A DNA stretch of 64,000 nt from Mesorhizobium neociceri (lineage in GTDB: Bacteria > Pseudomonadota > Alphaproteobacteria > Rhizobiales > Rhizobiaceae), in assembly GCF_013520985.1 (NCBI RefSeq), contig NZ_JACDTY010000001.1, forward strand, positions 434,001 through 498,000. Reading direction: 5' to 3'. Shown here in pieces: positions 57,188-64,000 of the stretch; the stretch's first letter is position 1, and every line of letters starts with the position of its first letter. Below the pieces are notes generated by a model. The model made no database searches and had not been told where the DNA came from. It saw only the letters and a program-made list of their open reading frames with translations. A program made the position numbers and the translations under genes.

Positions 57188-59263
57188 TCAGGCGACTGCC
57201 CGTGCGGGCAGCGCCGGCAACACCTTGATCGCAAAGACGGTTTCGCCACCTTGCGCCAGCGCGAAGATCTCGCCGAAGGGCGCCGGCCGGCCGAGAAGGA
57301 AGCCTTGCGCCTCGTTGCAGCCTTCGGCGCGCAGGATCGACAGCTGGCTTTGCGTCTCGACGCCTTCGGCCAGCACCGGGATATCGAGGCTCTGGCCGAG
57401 CGCCAGCACGGCGCGGATGATGGCCTTGGCCTGCGGGCTGGTCTCGACCTCGGACATGAACGAGCGATCAAGCTTGATCTTGTCGAAGGGGAAGGCGCGC
57501 AGCGTTTCCAACGACGAATAGCCGGTGCCGAAATCGTCGATGGCGATGGTGACGCCCAGCGCCTTGATCCGCCGCAAGATGTTCAAGGTGCGGTTCTTGT
57601 CGGCGATGATGGTGGATTCGGTGATTTCCAGCTCCAGCCGGCTTGGCCGCAGGCCCGTCTCGATCAGGATTTCATGAATGAGTTTCGGCAGGTCGGCATG
57701 AGCGAACTGGACCGGGGAGAGATTGACCGCCACCTTGTATGGATGCTCCCATGAGGCGGCCTCCCTGCAAGCGGTGCGCAGAACCCATTCGCCGACCGGC
57801 AAAATGAGACCGTTTTCCTCGGCCAGCGGAATGAACTCGAGCGGGGGAATATTGCCGCGCGTCGGGTGCTTCCAGCGCAGCAGCGCTTCATAGCCTCTGA
57901 TGTCACCGGTCAGGACCGAGGTTTGCACCTGATAATGCAGGTCGAGTTGTCCGTTTTCCACCGCGTCGCGCAGATCGTTGGCCAGGGTGCGGTTGGCACG
58001 GACGGCCTCGTCCATGGCCTGTTCGTAAAAACAGACGGTCCGCGTCACGTTGGCCTTGGCGCGATACATTGCCAGGTCGGCATTGTTGACGAGCGCTTCC
58101 CTGTTGAGCGCGTCATTGGGATAGATCGCGACCCCGAGGCTGGCACCGGTTGCTGTCTCGAAGTCGGCGATCCTGAGCGGCGCAGACAGCGCTGCCTCCA
58201 GCCGCGACACGAAGTCCACGAGGTCCGACTGGCCCTTCATGCGTTTTATGCCGGCAAACTCATCGCCCCCGAGACGCGCGACGAATTCGCCTTCCTGCAG
58301 AAGCGCACTCATACGTCCCGCCAGCGTTTTGAGGGCCAGATCGCCGGCGCCGTGACCCCAGAGGTCGTTGATTTCCTTGAAACGGTCGAGATCGATGCCG
58401 ACTACCGCCACCTTGCAACCGAGCTCTTTTGCGCGGTCGATCTCACGGTCGAGATAGTCGTTGAAGTTGGCCCGGTTCGGCAGGCCGGTGAGCGCATCGT
58501 TCATCGCCAGATGATGCAGGCGCCGAAAGGTGTCGGAGCGCGTGCGATCATCGATCAGATAGCTGGCGAGACCGGTGCCGATAATGATCAATCCGGCCAC
58601 GGCAACGCCAAGCGCCATGGCCCGCAAGGCAGCAGGATCGGTGTAGTCGCCGCGCAGGGCCAGCGGTGTCACTTTGACCGCCGCCATGGCGGTGAAATGC
58701 AGGCTGACGATGGCCACCACCAGGATCGTCGCGGCCCAGTATTTGTGGCCGGATAAGCGCTCGTTCAATGCGACGTTGATCGCTAGGCAGGCAAAGACCG
58801 CCGACAACACGATCGAGACGACGAGATAGGTCATGTCCCATTCGACCAGGCCGTCGACATGGTAGGCGGCCATGCCGGTGTAGTGCATGCCGGAGATGGC
58901 CAGCCCGACGATGATGCCGCCGACGGAGGGGGCAATGCCTGGAGCACGGGCCGTTGCGGCGATGAAGCCGGCGGCGGTGCCCGCCATGGCGATGAACAGC
59001 GAGGCGATCGTCAACACCGGATCGAAGGCGACGGGCGCACCTGGATCGTAGGCCAGCATGGCGACGAAATGCGTGCACCAGATCGAAGATCCCGCACAGA
59101 CCGAGGTCAGGAAATGCCAGCCGATCTGTTGCAGGCCGGAGGCTTCGTTGGCACGCAGGAAAAGCCTGATCGTCGCCCATGAGCCGGCGCTGCAGACCAG
59201 CGCCGCGACAAGCACCAGCCAAAGGTTGTGCTCCATTGTCACACAGGAGATGACGCGCATCAT
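57188..59263 (-). CDS. MHYT-GGDEF-EAL signalling protein
   Basis: The 691-residue inner-membrane protein has an N-terminal MHYT domain of seven helices with three copies of the motif, WCTHFVAM, GMHYTGMAA and SLHFTAM, which are thought to bind a metal and sense a gas or oxygen. Next come a GGDEF domain with intact RLGGDEFAG (near residue 330) and an EAL domain with intact YEALLRW (about 460), VNLSP, DDFGTGYSS and EGVE. It can make or break c-di-GMP. I chose ATG 59263, since conserved sequence starts there; the frame is open upstream to 59491. Confidence 0.92.
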   Translation of the reverse strand: MMRVISCVTMEHNLWLVLVAALVCSAGSWATIRLFLRANEASGLQQIGWHFLTSVCAGSSIWCTHFVAMLAYDPGAPVAFDPVLTIASLFIAMAGTAAGFIAATARAPGIAPSVGGIIVGLAISGMHYTGMAAYHVDGLVEWDMTYLVVSIVLSAVFACLAINVALNERLSGHKYWAATILVVAIVSLHFTAMAAVKVTPLALRGDYTDPAALRAMALGVAVAGLIIIGTGLASYLIDDRTRSDTFRRLHHLAMNDALTGLPNRANFNDYLDREIDRAKELGCKVAVVGIDLDRFKEINDLWGHGAGDLALKTLAGRMSALLQEGEFVARLGGDEFAGIKRMKGQSDLVDFVSRLEAALSAPLRIADFETATGASLGVAIYPNDALNREALVNNADLAMYRAKANVTRTVCFYEQAMDEAVRANRTLANDLRDAVENGQLDLHYQVQTSVLTGDIRGYEALLRWKHPTRGNIPPLEFIPLAEENGLILPVGEWVLRTACREAASWEHPYKVAVNLSPVQFAHADLPKLIHEILIETGLRPSRLELEITESTIIADKNRTLNILRRIKALGVTIAIDDFGTGYSSLETLRAFPFDKIKLDRSFMSEVETSPQAKAIIRAVLALGQSLDIPVLAEGVETQSQLSILRAEGCNEAQGFLLGRPAPFGEIFALAQGGETVFAIKVLPALPARAVA

Positions 59264-59657
59264 GATCGTGACGCCTTCTTCGCTTTTGGCGGAGGTGCCG
59301 CGCCTTCCGCCTCGATCAATCCGCCGCCCGGTGCCGTCCGTGAACGGCTGACATGCCCAGTTCGAGCAGGGGGTGACAAAGGCGAGAAGGCAGCCGCCCC
59401 CAAAACGCGGTTGCCGATAAACCCAACCCTGGGGTTCAACTTCTAATAGGTGGTTAATTGCATTCGCCGGCGCTTGCGCGTCTCGATGCATGGTTTCCAG
59501 AAAGTGTAGAATAATTTCGAAAGCACAATTATATCGATATTTCTGGTGGTGCTTTGAGGCGCCCGCAGGACTGTATATCGGCCGGGCAGCCTTTACACCG
59601 ACCGATCGATCAAAGTGCCACGCTGCGCTGGATCATGTCTGCAGAGGGAAGGCGCGA
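59264..59657. other. 394-bp region without a supported gene
   Basis: This gap separates the MHYT-GGDEF-EAL gene from a hypothetical gene in the same direction. It includes an AT-rich run at about 59505-59550, unusual for the window, and a promoter for the signalling gene is likely to lie near its left end. I saw no repeat, RNA gene or clear promoter hexamers in it. Confidence 0.5.
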
Positions 59658-60089
59658 TCAGAGCCCGAGATGGCCTTTAAGGCTGGGCACCGAGCCCAGC
59701 ACTTCGTTGGTCAGCTCCGGCCCTGCGGCGACTTCTGCCTGCTGGACCAGCGTTGCGCCGGCCTTCTGGATCTGCGCCATGTCGAGGCCGGAGGCTTTCA
59801 ACGCGGCGACGCCGTTGATCAGCGCGCCTGTCTTTTCGCCGAGCACGCCGCCAAGCGCACCCTGCAGCGACGACAGGAAGCCACCGCCACCAGCCGGCGC
59901 TGCCGCCATGACATCATATTTCTGCGCCAGCGCATCGGCGCCCGGTATCTTGGCGAAGAATGACGAGGCTGCGGTGCCTTCGGCTTCATGCTCGAGAACC
60001 GAGAAGATGGTGCCGACGACCTTTTCCGTTACGGCCTGATCGAGGCCGGCTTTCTCAGCGACGGTGTTCACGATGCTCCGGGCGTCCAT
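59658..60089 (-). CDS. Hypothetical protein, Ala/Gly-rich
   Basis: The 143-residue protein starts at ATG 60089, with GAGGGGAA nearby. The N-terminal half is helical (SIVNTVAEKAGLDQAVTEKV; resembles DUF2267/DUF2780-like helical proteins), followed by a Gly/Ala-rich centre (APAGGGGFLSSLQGALGGVLG) and a C-terminal helix. No signal peptide or membrane segment. Family not certain. A small membrane-peptide gene lies 26 bp upstream in the same direction, so the two may be co-transcribed. Confidence 0.65.
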   Translation of the reverse strand: MDARSIVNTVAEKAGLDQAVTEKVVGTIFSVLEHEAEGTAASSFFAKIPGADALAQKYDVMAAAPAGGGGFLSSLQGALGGVLGEKTGALINGVAALKASGLDMAQIQKAGATLVQQAEVAAGPELTNEVLGSVPSLKGHLGL

Positions 60090-60115
60090 GGTATTCCCCT
60101 CGGTGTTGCTGTCGG

Positions 60116-60256
60116 TTATCGGGTTTTCGAACGACGCCTATCGACCCGGACCTTCACCATCCGCGCAGCGGCCGCGGAAGCGGCGGAGCGCAGGGCCAGC
60201 AAGGCCGCGCCCGCAAGGACGAGTGCGCTTAAAAGGATCGGAGTGGACAAGGTCAT
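60116..60256 (-). CDS. Small single-span membrane peptide
   Basis: The 46-residue product starts at ATG 60256 after AAAGGAAC. It consists of one hydrophobic helix (PILLSALVLAGAALLALRSA) and a strongly basic tail ending KVRVDRRRSKTR. That is the layout of a small membrane protein with a cytosolic positively charged end. It is short, so the call rests on the ribosome site and composition. It precedes the Ala/Gly-rich hypothetical gene. Confidence 0.45.
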   Translation of the reverse strand: MTLSTPILLSALVLAGAALLALRSAASAAAARMVKVRVDRRRSKTR

Positions 60257-60472
60257 GGCGTTGTTCCTTTTCGTCAGGCCCGCCGCGACAGGCGAACCCA
60301 CAGTCAGCTTCACCTCATATTGTGGCGGCACCATCAACATTCTCTGAAATGACCAAAATGTGATGACAGTCTGGCGAATTGCTCAGGGCCAGCCGCGCGA
60401 TATTGCTTCGCGGAGGGAGCGTCACTCACCCGTGACTGGACCGTGCGAGCTTGCACCCTATCTTGATCCGCG

Positions 60473-60525
60473 AGGTCATCTCTGAGTGACCCGCAAGGTC
60501 ATCCCGGAATGACAGAAAGGTCATC
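60473..60525. promoter_or_regulatory. Three AGGTCATC direct repeats with alternating inverted TGAC
   Basis: AGGTCATC occurs at 60473, 60496 and 60518, spaced 23 and 22 bp. Between them, TGACC and TGACA form the second halves of dyads GGTCA-N8-TGACC and GTCAT-N6-ATGAC. The array ends 20 bp before the dienelactone hydrolase start, so it is likely an operator set for a dimeric regulator bound to the same DNA face every two turns. The regulator is unknown. Confidence 0.55.
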
Positions 60526-60544
60526 TCCTAGCGAGGAGCACGCC

Positions 60545-61450
60545 ATGACGAAACCCACCGCCGAAGCCGCCAAGTCTGCTAACCCCGCCATCACCCAGGC
60601 GATGATCGACGCCTATGACGAATACACGCATCTGACGCTCGACCGCCGCCGCTTCATGGAGCAGCTGACCAGGCTTGCCGGGTCGGGCGCCGCGGCCGCC
60701 GCGATCGCACCGCTGCTGGCGGCGAATTCGGCGCAGGCGGCTGTTGTCGCCGACGACGATCCGCGGGTGAAGGCCGAAGACATTACCTATCCCGGCAGCA
60801 GCGGCGAGATGAAGGGCTATCTGGTCAAGCCGGTGGATCAGTCCGGCAAGCTCGGCACCGTCATCGTGGTGCACGAGAACAGGGGTCTCAACCCGCATAT
60901 CAGGGACATTGCGCGGCGCGTGGCGCTGGAAGGTTTCGTGGCGCTGGCGCCGGATTTCCTGTCGCCGCTTGGCGGCACGCCCGCTGACGAAGACAAGGCG
61001 CGCGACATGTTCACCAAGCTCGACGCCAGCCAGGTTACCGCCGACGGCCTGGCGACCATCGCCTATCTCAAGGGCGAGAAGGACGGCAATGGCAAGGTCG
61101 GCGCGGTCGGCTTCTGCTGGGGCGGCGGCACGGTCAATACGCTGGCCGTCAACGCGCCCGATCTCTCAGCCGGCGTCGCCTATTACGGCATACAGCCGAA
61201 GGCCGAGGATGCGGCGAAGATCAAGGCGGCGCTGTTGTTGCACTATGCCGGACTCGACGAGCGCATCGACGCCGGCATCGATGCCTACAAGAAGGCACTC
61301 GACGCTGCCCATGTCGAATACACGGTCTATGTCTATGACGGCGTCAATCACGCCTTCAACAACGACACGTCAGCCGCGCGCTACGACAAGAAGGCCGCCG
61401 ATCTGGCCTGGGGCAGGACGATCGCTTTCCTGAAGGAGAAGCTGGCTTAG
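60545..61450 (+). CDS. Dienelactone hydrolase family protein with Tat-like export signal
   Basis: The 301-residue alpha/beta hydrolase has a long 33-residue leader, then RRRFMEQLTRL and an Ala-rich core ending SAQA, which fits a Tat signal. The hydrolase part shows VIVVHENRGLNPHIRDIARR with the conserved Glu, the nucleophile Cys in VGFCWGGGTVN, and the His in GVNHAFNND near the end; the catalytic Asp lies in YAGLDERID. GCGAGGAG precedes the ATG. It probably acts in the periplasm on a lactone or ester; the natural substrate is not known. Confidence 0.9.
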   Translation: MTKPTAEAAKSANPAITQAMIDAYDEYTHLTLDRRRFMEQLTRLAGSGAAAAAIAPLLAANSAQAAVVADDDPRVKAEDITYPGSSGEMKGYLVKPVDQSGKLGTVIVVHENRGLNPHIRDIARRVALEGFVALAPDFLSPLGGTPADEDKARDMFTKLDASQVTADGLATIAYLKGEKDGNGKVGAVGFCWGGGTVNTLAVNAPDLSAGVAYYGIQPKAEDAAKIKAALLLHYAGLDERIDAGIDAYKKALDAAHVEYTVYVYDGVNHAFNNDTSAARYDKKAADLAWGRTIAFLKEKLA

Positions 61451-61497
61451 TCGACCAGTCAACGCCCGGCGGGCAATGAGGGCGGTGCAGGCCGACG

Positions 61498-61695
61498 TCA
61501 GGCGTGGCCGCGTTTCATGCGCGCCTGCTTCAGGATGGCACGCCAGCGGATCATGTCGAAGGGGATCGGCTCGTTGTTGTTGGCGATGTGGAAGATCTCG
61601 TTGTTGACGTTCTTCAACGAGCGCCAGAAATCATAGTCGGTGATGCGCGGATCGGCAGCCAGCCTGTCCACTTCGACCTTGATGTCGGTTTTCAT
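61498..61695 (-). CDS. Small hypothetical protein
   Basis: The 65-residue protein starts at ATG 61695, directly after GAGGAAC at a suitable distance. It has an acidic N-terminal part (KTDIKVEVDRLAADPRITDY) and a basic C-terminus (RAILKQARMKRGHA), with Trp in YDFWRSL and IRWRAIL. No known domain recognised. It is convergent with the dienelactone hydrolase gene, 47 bp away. The neighbouring gap to 61840 contains a short hairpin, AACCTT-GGT-AAGGTT, at 61806-61820. Confidence 0.6.
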   Translation of the reverse strand: MKTDIKVEVDRLAADPRITDYDFWRSLKNVNNEIFHIANNNEPIPFDMIRWRAILKQARMKRGHA

Positions 61696-61840
61696 GCACG
61701 TTCCTCGAACCGCCTGTGCCCGCCGCCTGCATCGCAACTCGGATCAACCCGTTCTCAAACGGTCTGCTGAGTCGTTCAATGGCTCAAATGGCTTGTTCAC
61801 GTTAAAACCTTGGTAAGGTTAACGCGGGCGTCGGAGGGCT

Positions 61841-62326
61841 TCAAGCGGTCTTGCGGCGAATACCGATCGAACGGCCGGCGCGTTCGGGCATCGGCAGTGC
61901 AGAATGGGCGGCGCGCATCGCTTCCACCTTGGCCTGCACGTCGGCGGGGAAGGGCGCGACTTTCGGCCCGGACATGTCGACATGCAGCGACAGGGTTTCG
62001 GAGGTGGCGGCGAGCCAGCCGTCGACATGGCGGATTTCCTGGTAGGCCCTTAGCCGCTTGTCGTCATGGTCGATCAGCTGGAACGAGACGACGACCTTGT
62101 GTTCGAGATGCAGCTCCTGGACGTAGCAGACATGGACTTCCGCCGTGTAGATGGTCAGGCGCCGCTCTTTGACATAGTCCAGCCCCATGCCCATCGCCTC
62201 GAACGCCTCATCCGAGCAGCGGTCGAACAGCACGTTGTAATAGGCCATGTTGAGGTGGCCGTTGTAGTCGATCCAGTCCTTCTCGATGTCCATCGGTTTG
62301 GAGACGAAGGGGGCGGGGATGGGCAT
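61841..62326 (-). CDS. Hotdog-fold thioesterase (4HBT type)
   Basis: The 161-residue protein has the hotdog-fold signature DYNGHLNMAYYNVLFD near the N-terminus, the position of the 4HBT catalytic loop, then YTAEVHVCYVQEL in the second strand and a C-terminal extension. It hydrolyses an acyl-CoA, of a type related to the thioesterases found with carnitine or betainyl-CoA metabolism. The start ATG 62326 has a GGAAGTT upstream. It is divergent from the FAD-linked oxidase gene. Confidence 0.88.
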   Translation of the reverse strand: MPIPAPFVSKPMDIEKDWIDYNGHLNMAYYNVLFDRCSDEAFEAMGMGLDYVKERRLTIYTAEVHVCYVQELHLEHKVVVSFQLIDHDDKRLRAYQEIRHVDGWLAATSETLSLHVDMSGPKVAPFPADVQAKVEAMRAAHSALPMPERAGRSIGIRRKTA

Positions 62327-62446
62327 GGAAACTTCCTTGTTCTGGTGCTGGACCGAGTTCTGGTGCTGGACAGGCCGCGGCAGGTGAGACTACGCATCAA
62401 TAATCGCATAACAAGCATGGACGCTGGTCCATTCGCGGAGGAATTC

Positions 62447-63856
62447 ATGGCTCTGAGCGACCTCAATCCGGTCGAACGCAACGAGGTGGGCATCGCCGCC
62501 GTGCTCGGCATCCTCAAGCAGCAGCTCGGCGAACGCTTCCAGACCGGCGCGGCGATCCGCTCGCAGCATGCTCACACCACCACCTACATTCCGACACAGG
62601 CGCCCGATGGCGTCGCGTTCCCGGAGACGACCGAAGAGGTGCAGGAGATCGTGCGCGCCTGCGCCGCGCATCGCGTGCCAGTGATCGCCTTTGGCGTCGG
62701 CTCTTCGCTGGAGGGCCACACCAACGCGCCTGGCGGCGGCATTTCGGTCGACACCTCGCGCATGAACCGCATCCTGTCGGTCAACCCTGAAGACCTTGAC
62801 TGCACGGTCGAGCCCGGCGTGACGCGCGAGGATCTCAACCGGCATTTGCGCGACACCGGCCTGTTCTTTCCGATCGATCCCGGCGCCAATGCCTCGCTCG
62901 GCGGCATGGCGGCGACGCGGGCCTCCGGCACCAATGCTGTGCGCTACGGCACGATGCGTGAGAATGTGCTGTCGCTGACGGCTGTCATGGCCGATGGCGA
63001 GACGGTGACGACCGGCAAGCGGGCGAAGAAGAGCTCGGCCGGCTACGACCTGACGCGGCTGCTGGTCGGCTCGGAAGGCACGCTCGGCATCATCACGTCG
63101 CTGACGCTGAAGCTGCAAGGCATTCCGCAGGCGATCTCCGGCGGCGTGTGTCCGTTTCCGAGCCTCGAGGCAGCCTGCAACGCTGTTATCGCGACCATCC
63201 AGATGGGCATTCCGGTGGCGCGCATCGAACTGGTCAACGCGCTGCAGATGCGGGCGATGAAGAATTATTCCAAGCTCGATTATCCCGAGAGCCCGTGCCT
63301 GTTCGTCGAATTCCATGGCAGCGATGCCGGCGTTGCCGAGCAGGCCGAAACCTTCGGCGCCATCGCCGAGGACAATGGCGGCGGACCGTTCCTGTGGACC
63401 AGCGTCGCCGAGGAGCGGACGAAATTGTGGAAGGCGAGGCACGACGCCTACTGGGCATCGCTGACGCTGCGGCCCGGCACCAAGGGCCTGTCGACCGATG
63501 TCTGCGTGCCGATCTCGCGGCTGGCCGAATGCGTTGCCGAAACCGAGGCCGACATTACCGAGATGGGCCTGGTCGCGCCGATCGTCGGTCATGCCGGCGA
63601 CGGCAATTTCCATGTGCTGGTGCTGATGGATGTGAATGATCCCAAGGAGATCGCGCTGGCAGAGAAATTCGTCGCGCGGCTGAACATGCGGGCGATCGCC
63701 ATGGACGGCACCTGCACCGGCGAACACGGCATCGGCCAGGGCAAGATCGGCTTCCTGCGCCATGAACTCGGCCATGGCGTCGACATCATGCGTTCCATCA
63801 AAAAAGCGCTCGACCCGCAAGACATCATGAACCCGGGCAAGATATTACCTGCATAG
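62447..63856 (+). CDS. FAD-linked oxidase (glycolate/D-lactate dehydrogenase type)
   Basis: The 469-residue enzyme belongs to the FAD-binding type 4 (VAO/PCMH) family. The FAD domain shows AFGVGSSLEGHTNAPGGGI, then DPGANASLGGMAATRASGTN (20 residues) and LLVGSEGTLGIIT. The C-terminal oxidase domain ends GEHGIGQGKIGFLRHELG and DIMNPGKILPA, which place it with the GlcD/Dld-type D-2-hydroxyacid dehydrogenases. I chose ATG 62447 because GGAGGA lies five bases upstream; ATG 62417 is in frame but lacks this site. It passes electrons to the quinone pool or another acceptor. Confidence 0.92.
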   Translation: MALSDLNPVERNEVGIAAVLGILKQQLGERFQTGAAIRSQHAHTTTYIPTQAPDGVAFPETTEEVQEIVRACAAHRVPVIAFGVGSSLEGHTNAPGGGISVDTSRMNRILSVNPEDLDCTVEPGVTREDLNRHLRDTGLFFPIDPGANASLGGMAATRASGTNAVRYGTMRENVLSLTAVMADGETVTTGKRAKKSSAGYDLTRLLVGSEGTLGIITSLTLKLQGIPQAISGGVCPFPSLEAACNAVIATIQMGIPVARIELVNALQMRAMKNYSKLDYPESPCLFVEFHGSDAGVAEQAETFGAIAEDNGGGPFLWTSVAEERTKLWKARHDAYWASLTLRPGTKGLSTDVCVPISRLAECVAETEADITEMGLVAPIVGHAGDGNFHVLVLMDVNDPKEIALAEKFVARLNMRAIAMDGTCTGEHGIGQGKIGFLRHELGHGVDIMRSIKKALDPQDIMNPGKILPA

Positions 63857-63876
63857 CCGAAATGTGAGGAGCGGCA

Positions 63877-64000
63877 ATGCGATACGGGACCGAGACTATT
63901 GAGCCCCTGACTATAAGCGCATCGCGCGGCAAGACACTGTTGTTGCTGTCGGCCAGCCTCTTCTTTGTCCTGGCCTGCGCTTTCCTGATTCATGTCTCCA
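63877..64000 (+). CDS. N-terminal part of a membrane protein, cut by window end
   Basis: The frame opens at ATG 63877, GAGGAG upstream, and runs to the edge, giving 41 residues. A polar head (MRYGTETIEPLTISASRGK) is followed by a hydrophobic helix (TLLLLSASLFFVLACAFLI). The start PLTISASRxK before a membrane span resembles the STM3941-like family. Too little is visible for a firm call. It follows the FAD-linked oxidase by 20 bp. Confidence 0.5.
   Translation, partial: MRYGTETIEPLTISASRGKTLLLLSASLFFVLACAFLIHVS

Noticed and set aside
61841..62446. Extension of the FAD-linked oxidase gene upstream to 62066
   Set aside because: That part overlaps the divergent thioesterase and lacks homology; a good ribosome site precedes ATG 62447.

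Overview
The window is GC-rich chromosomal DNA from an alphaproteobacterium of the order Hyphomicrobiales (Rhizobiales), most like Mesorhizobium or a close relative. This placement is an inference. It rests on the gene order mraZ-rsmH-ftsL-ftsI-murEF-mraY-murD-ftsW-murGCB-ddl-ftsQAZ-lpxC-bamD-recN-ligA, the FtsZ C-terminal peptide ending in IPAFLRRQ, frequent GTG/TTG starts, sites matching the EcfG (RpoE2) general-stress promoter, and short palindromic intergenic repeats of a kind common in these genomes. I saw no rRNA, tRNA, CRISPR array, prophage or insertion sequence.

Layout. 1-1.1 kb: the 3'-truncated end of a PLP trans-sulfuration enzyme, divergent from the next cluster. 1.2-27.6 kb: the division and cell-wall (dcw) cluster. 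It starts with an array of four MraZ-type boxes and runs with mostly overlapping genes through peptidoglycan precursor synthesis (murE, murF, mraY, murD, murG, murC, murB, ddl) and divisome proteins (ftsL, ftsI, ftsW, ftsQ, ftsA, ftsZ). It continues into envelope and DNA maintenance genes (lpxC, bamD, recN, ligA) and a DUF2461 protein. The murB-ddl gap, the most likely internal promoter region for ddl-ftsQAZ, holds eight GANTC (CcrM) sites within 178 bp.

27.6-45.3 kb: an accessory and housekeeping mosaic. It includes two short-chain dehydrogenases, a small lipoprotein, an AzlCD amino-acid exporter, a LysR regulator with a palindrome at its start, aminopeptidase P, PrmA, a SCO copper chaperone divergent from a cytochrome b561, a CreA-like protein, a hexapeptide acyltransferase, a LysR C-terminal relic, a low-affinity iron permease-like protein, a TMEM175-type channel, MFS and MATE exporters, a lipoprotein L,D-transpeptidase, a phytase-like esterase, and an encapsulated-ferritin-family protein (EncFtn) with no shell gene in view. 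The MFS gene and the EncFtn gene both have a good EcfG-type promoter.

45.4-51.6 kb: a LacI-controlled carbohydrate locus, with a divergent regulator, tandem dyad operators, a Gfo/Idh/MocA dehydrogenase, a TIM-barrel isomerase and a CUT2 sugar ABC transporter. 51.6-64 kb: a UvrD/PcrA helicase carrying an in-frame palindromic element, a pseudogene relic, a membrane quinoprotein glucose dehydrogenase, an MHYT-GGDEF-EAL protein, several small hypothetical genes, a Tat-exported dienelactone hydrolase with a repeat array upstream, a thioesterase, an FAD-linked glycolate/lactate-type oxidase and the start of a membrane protein.

No complete novel multi-gene system is evident. The strongest leads are the GANTC cluster in front of ddl-ftsQAZ, the shell-less EncFtn under a stress promoter, and the coding insertion in the helicase.
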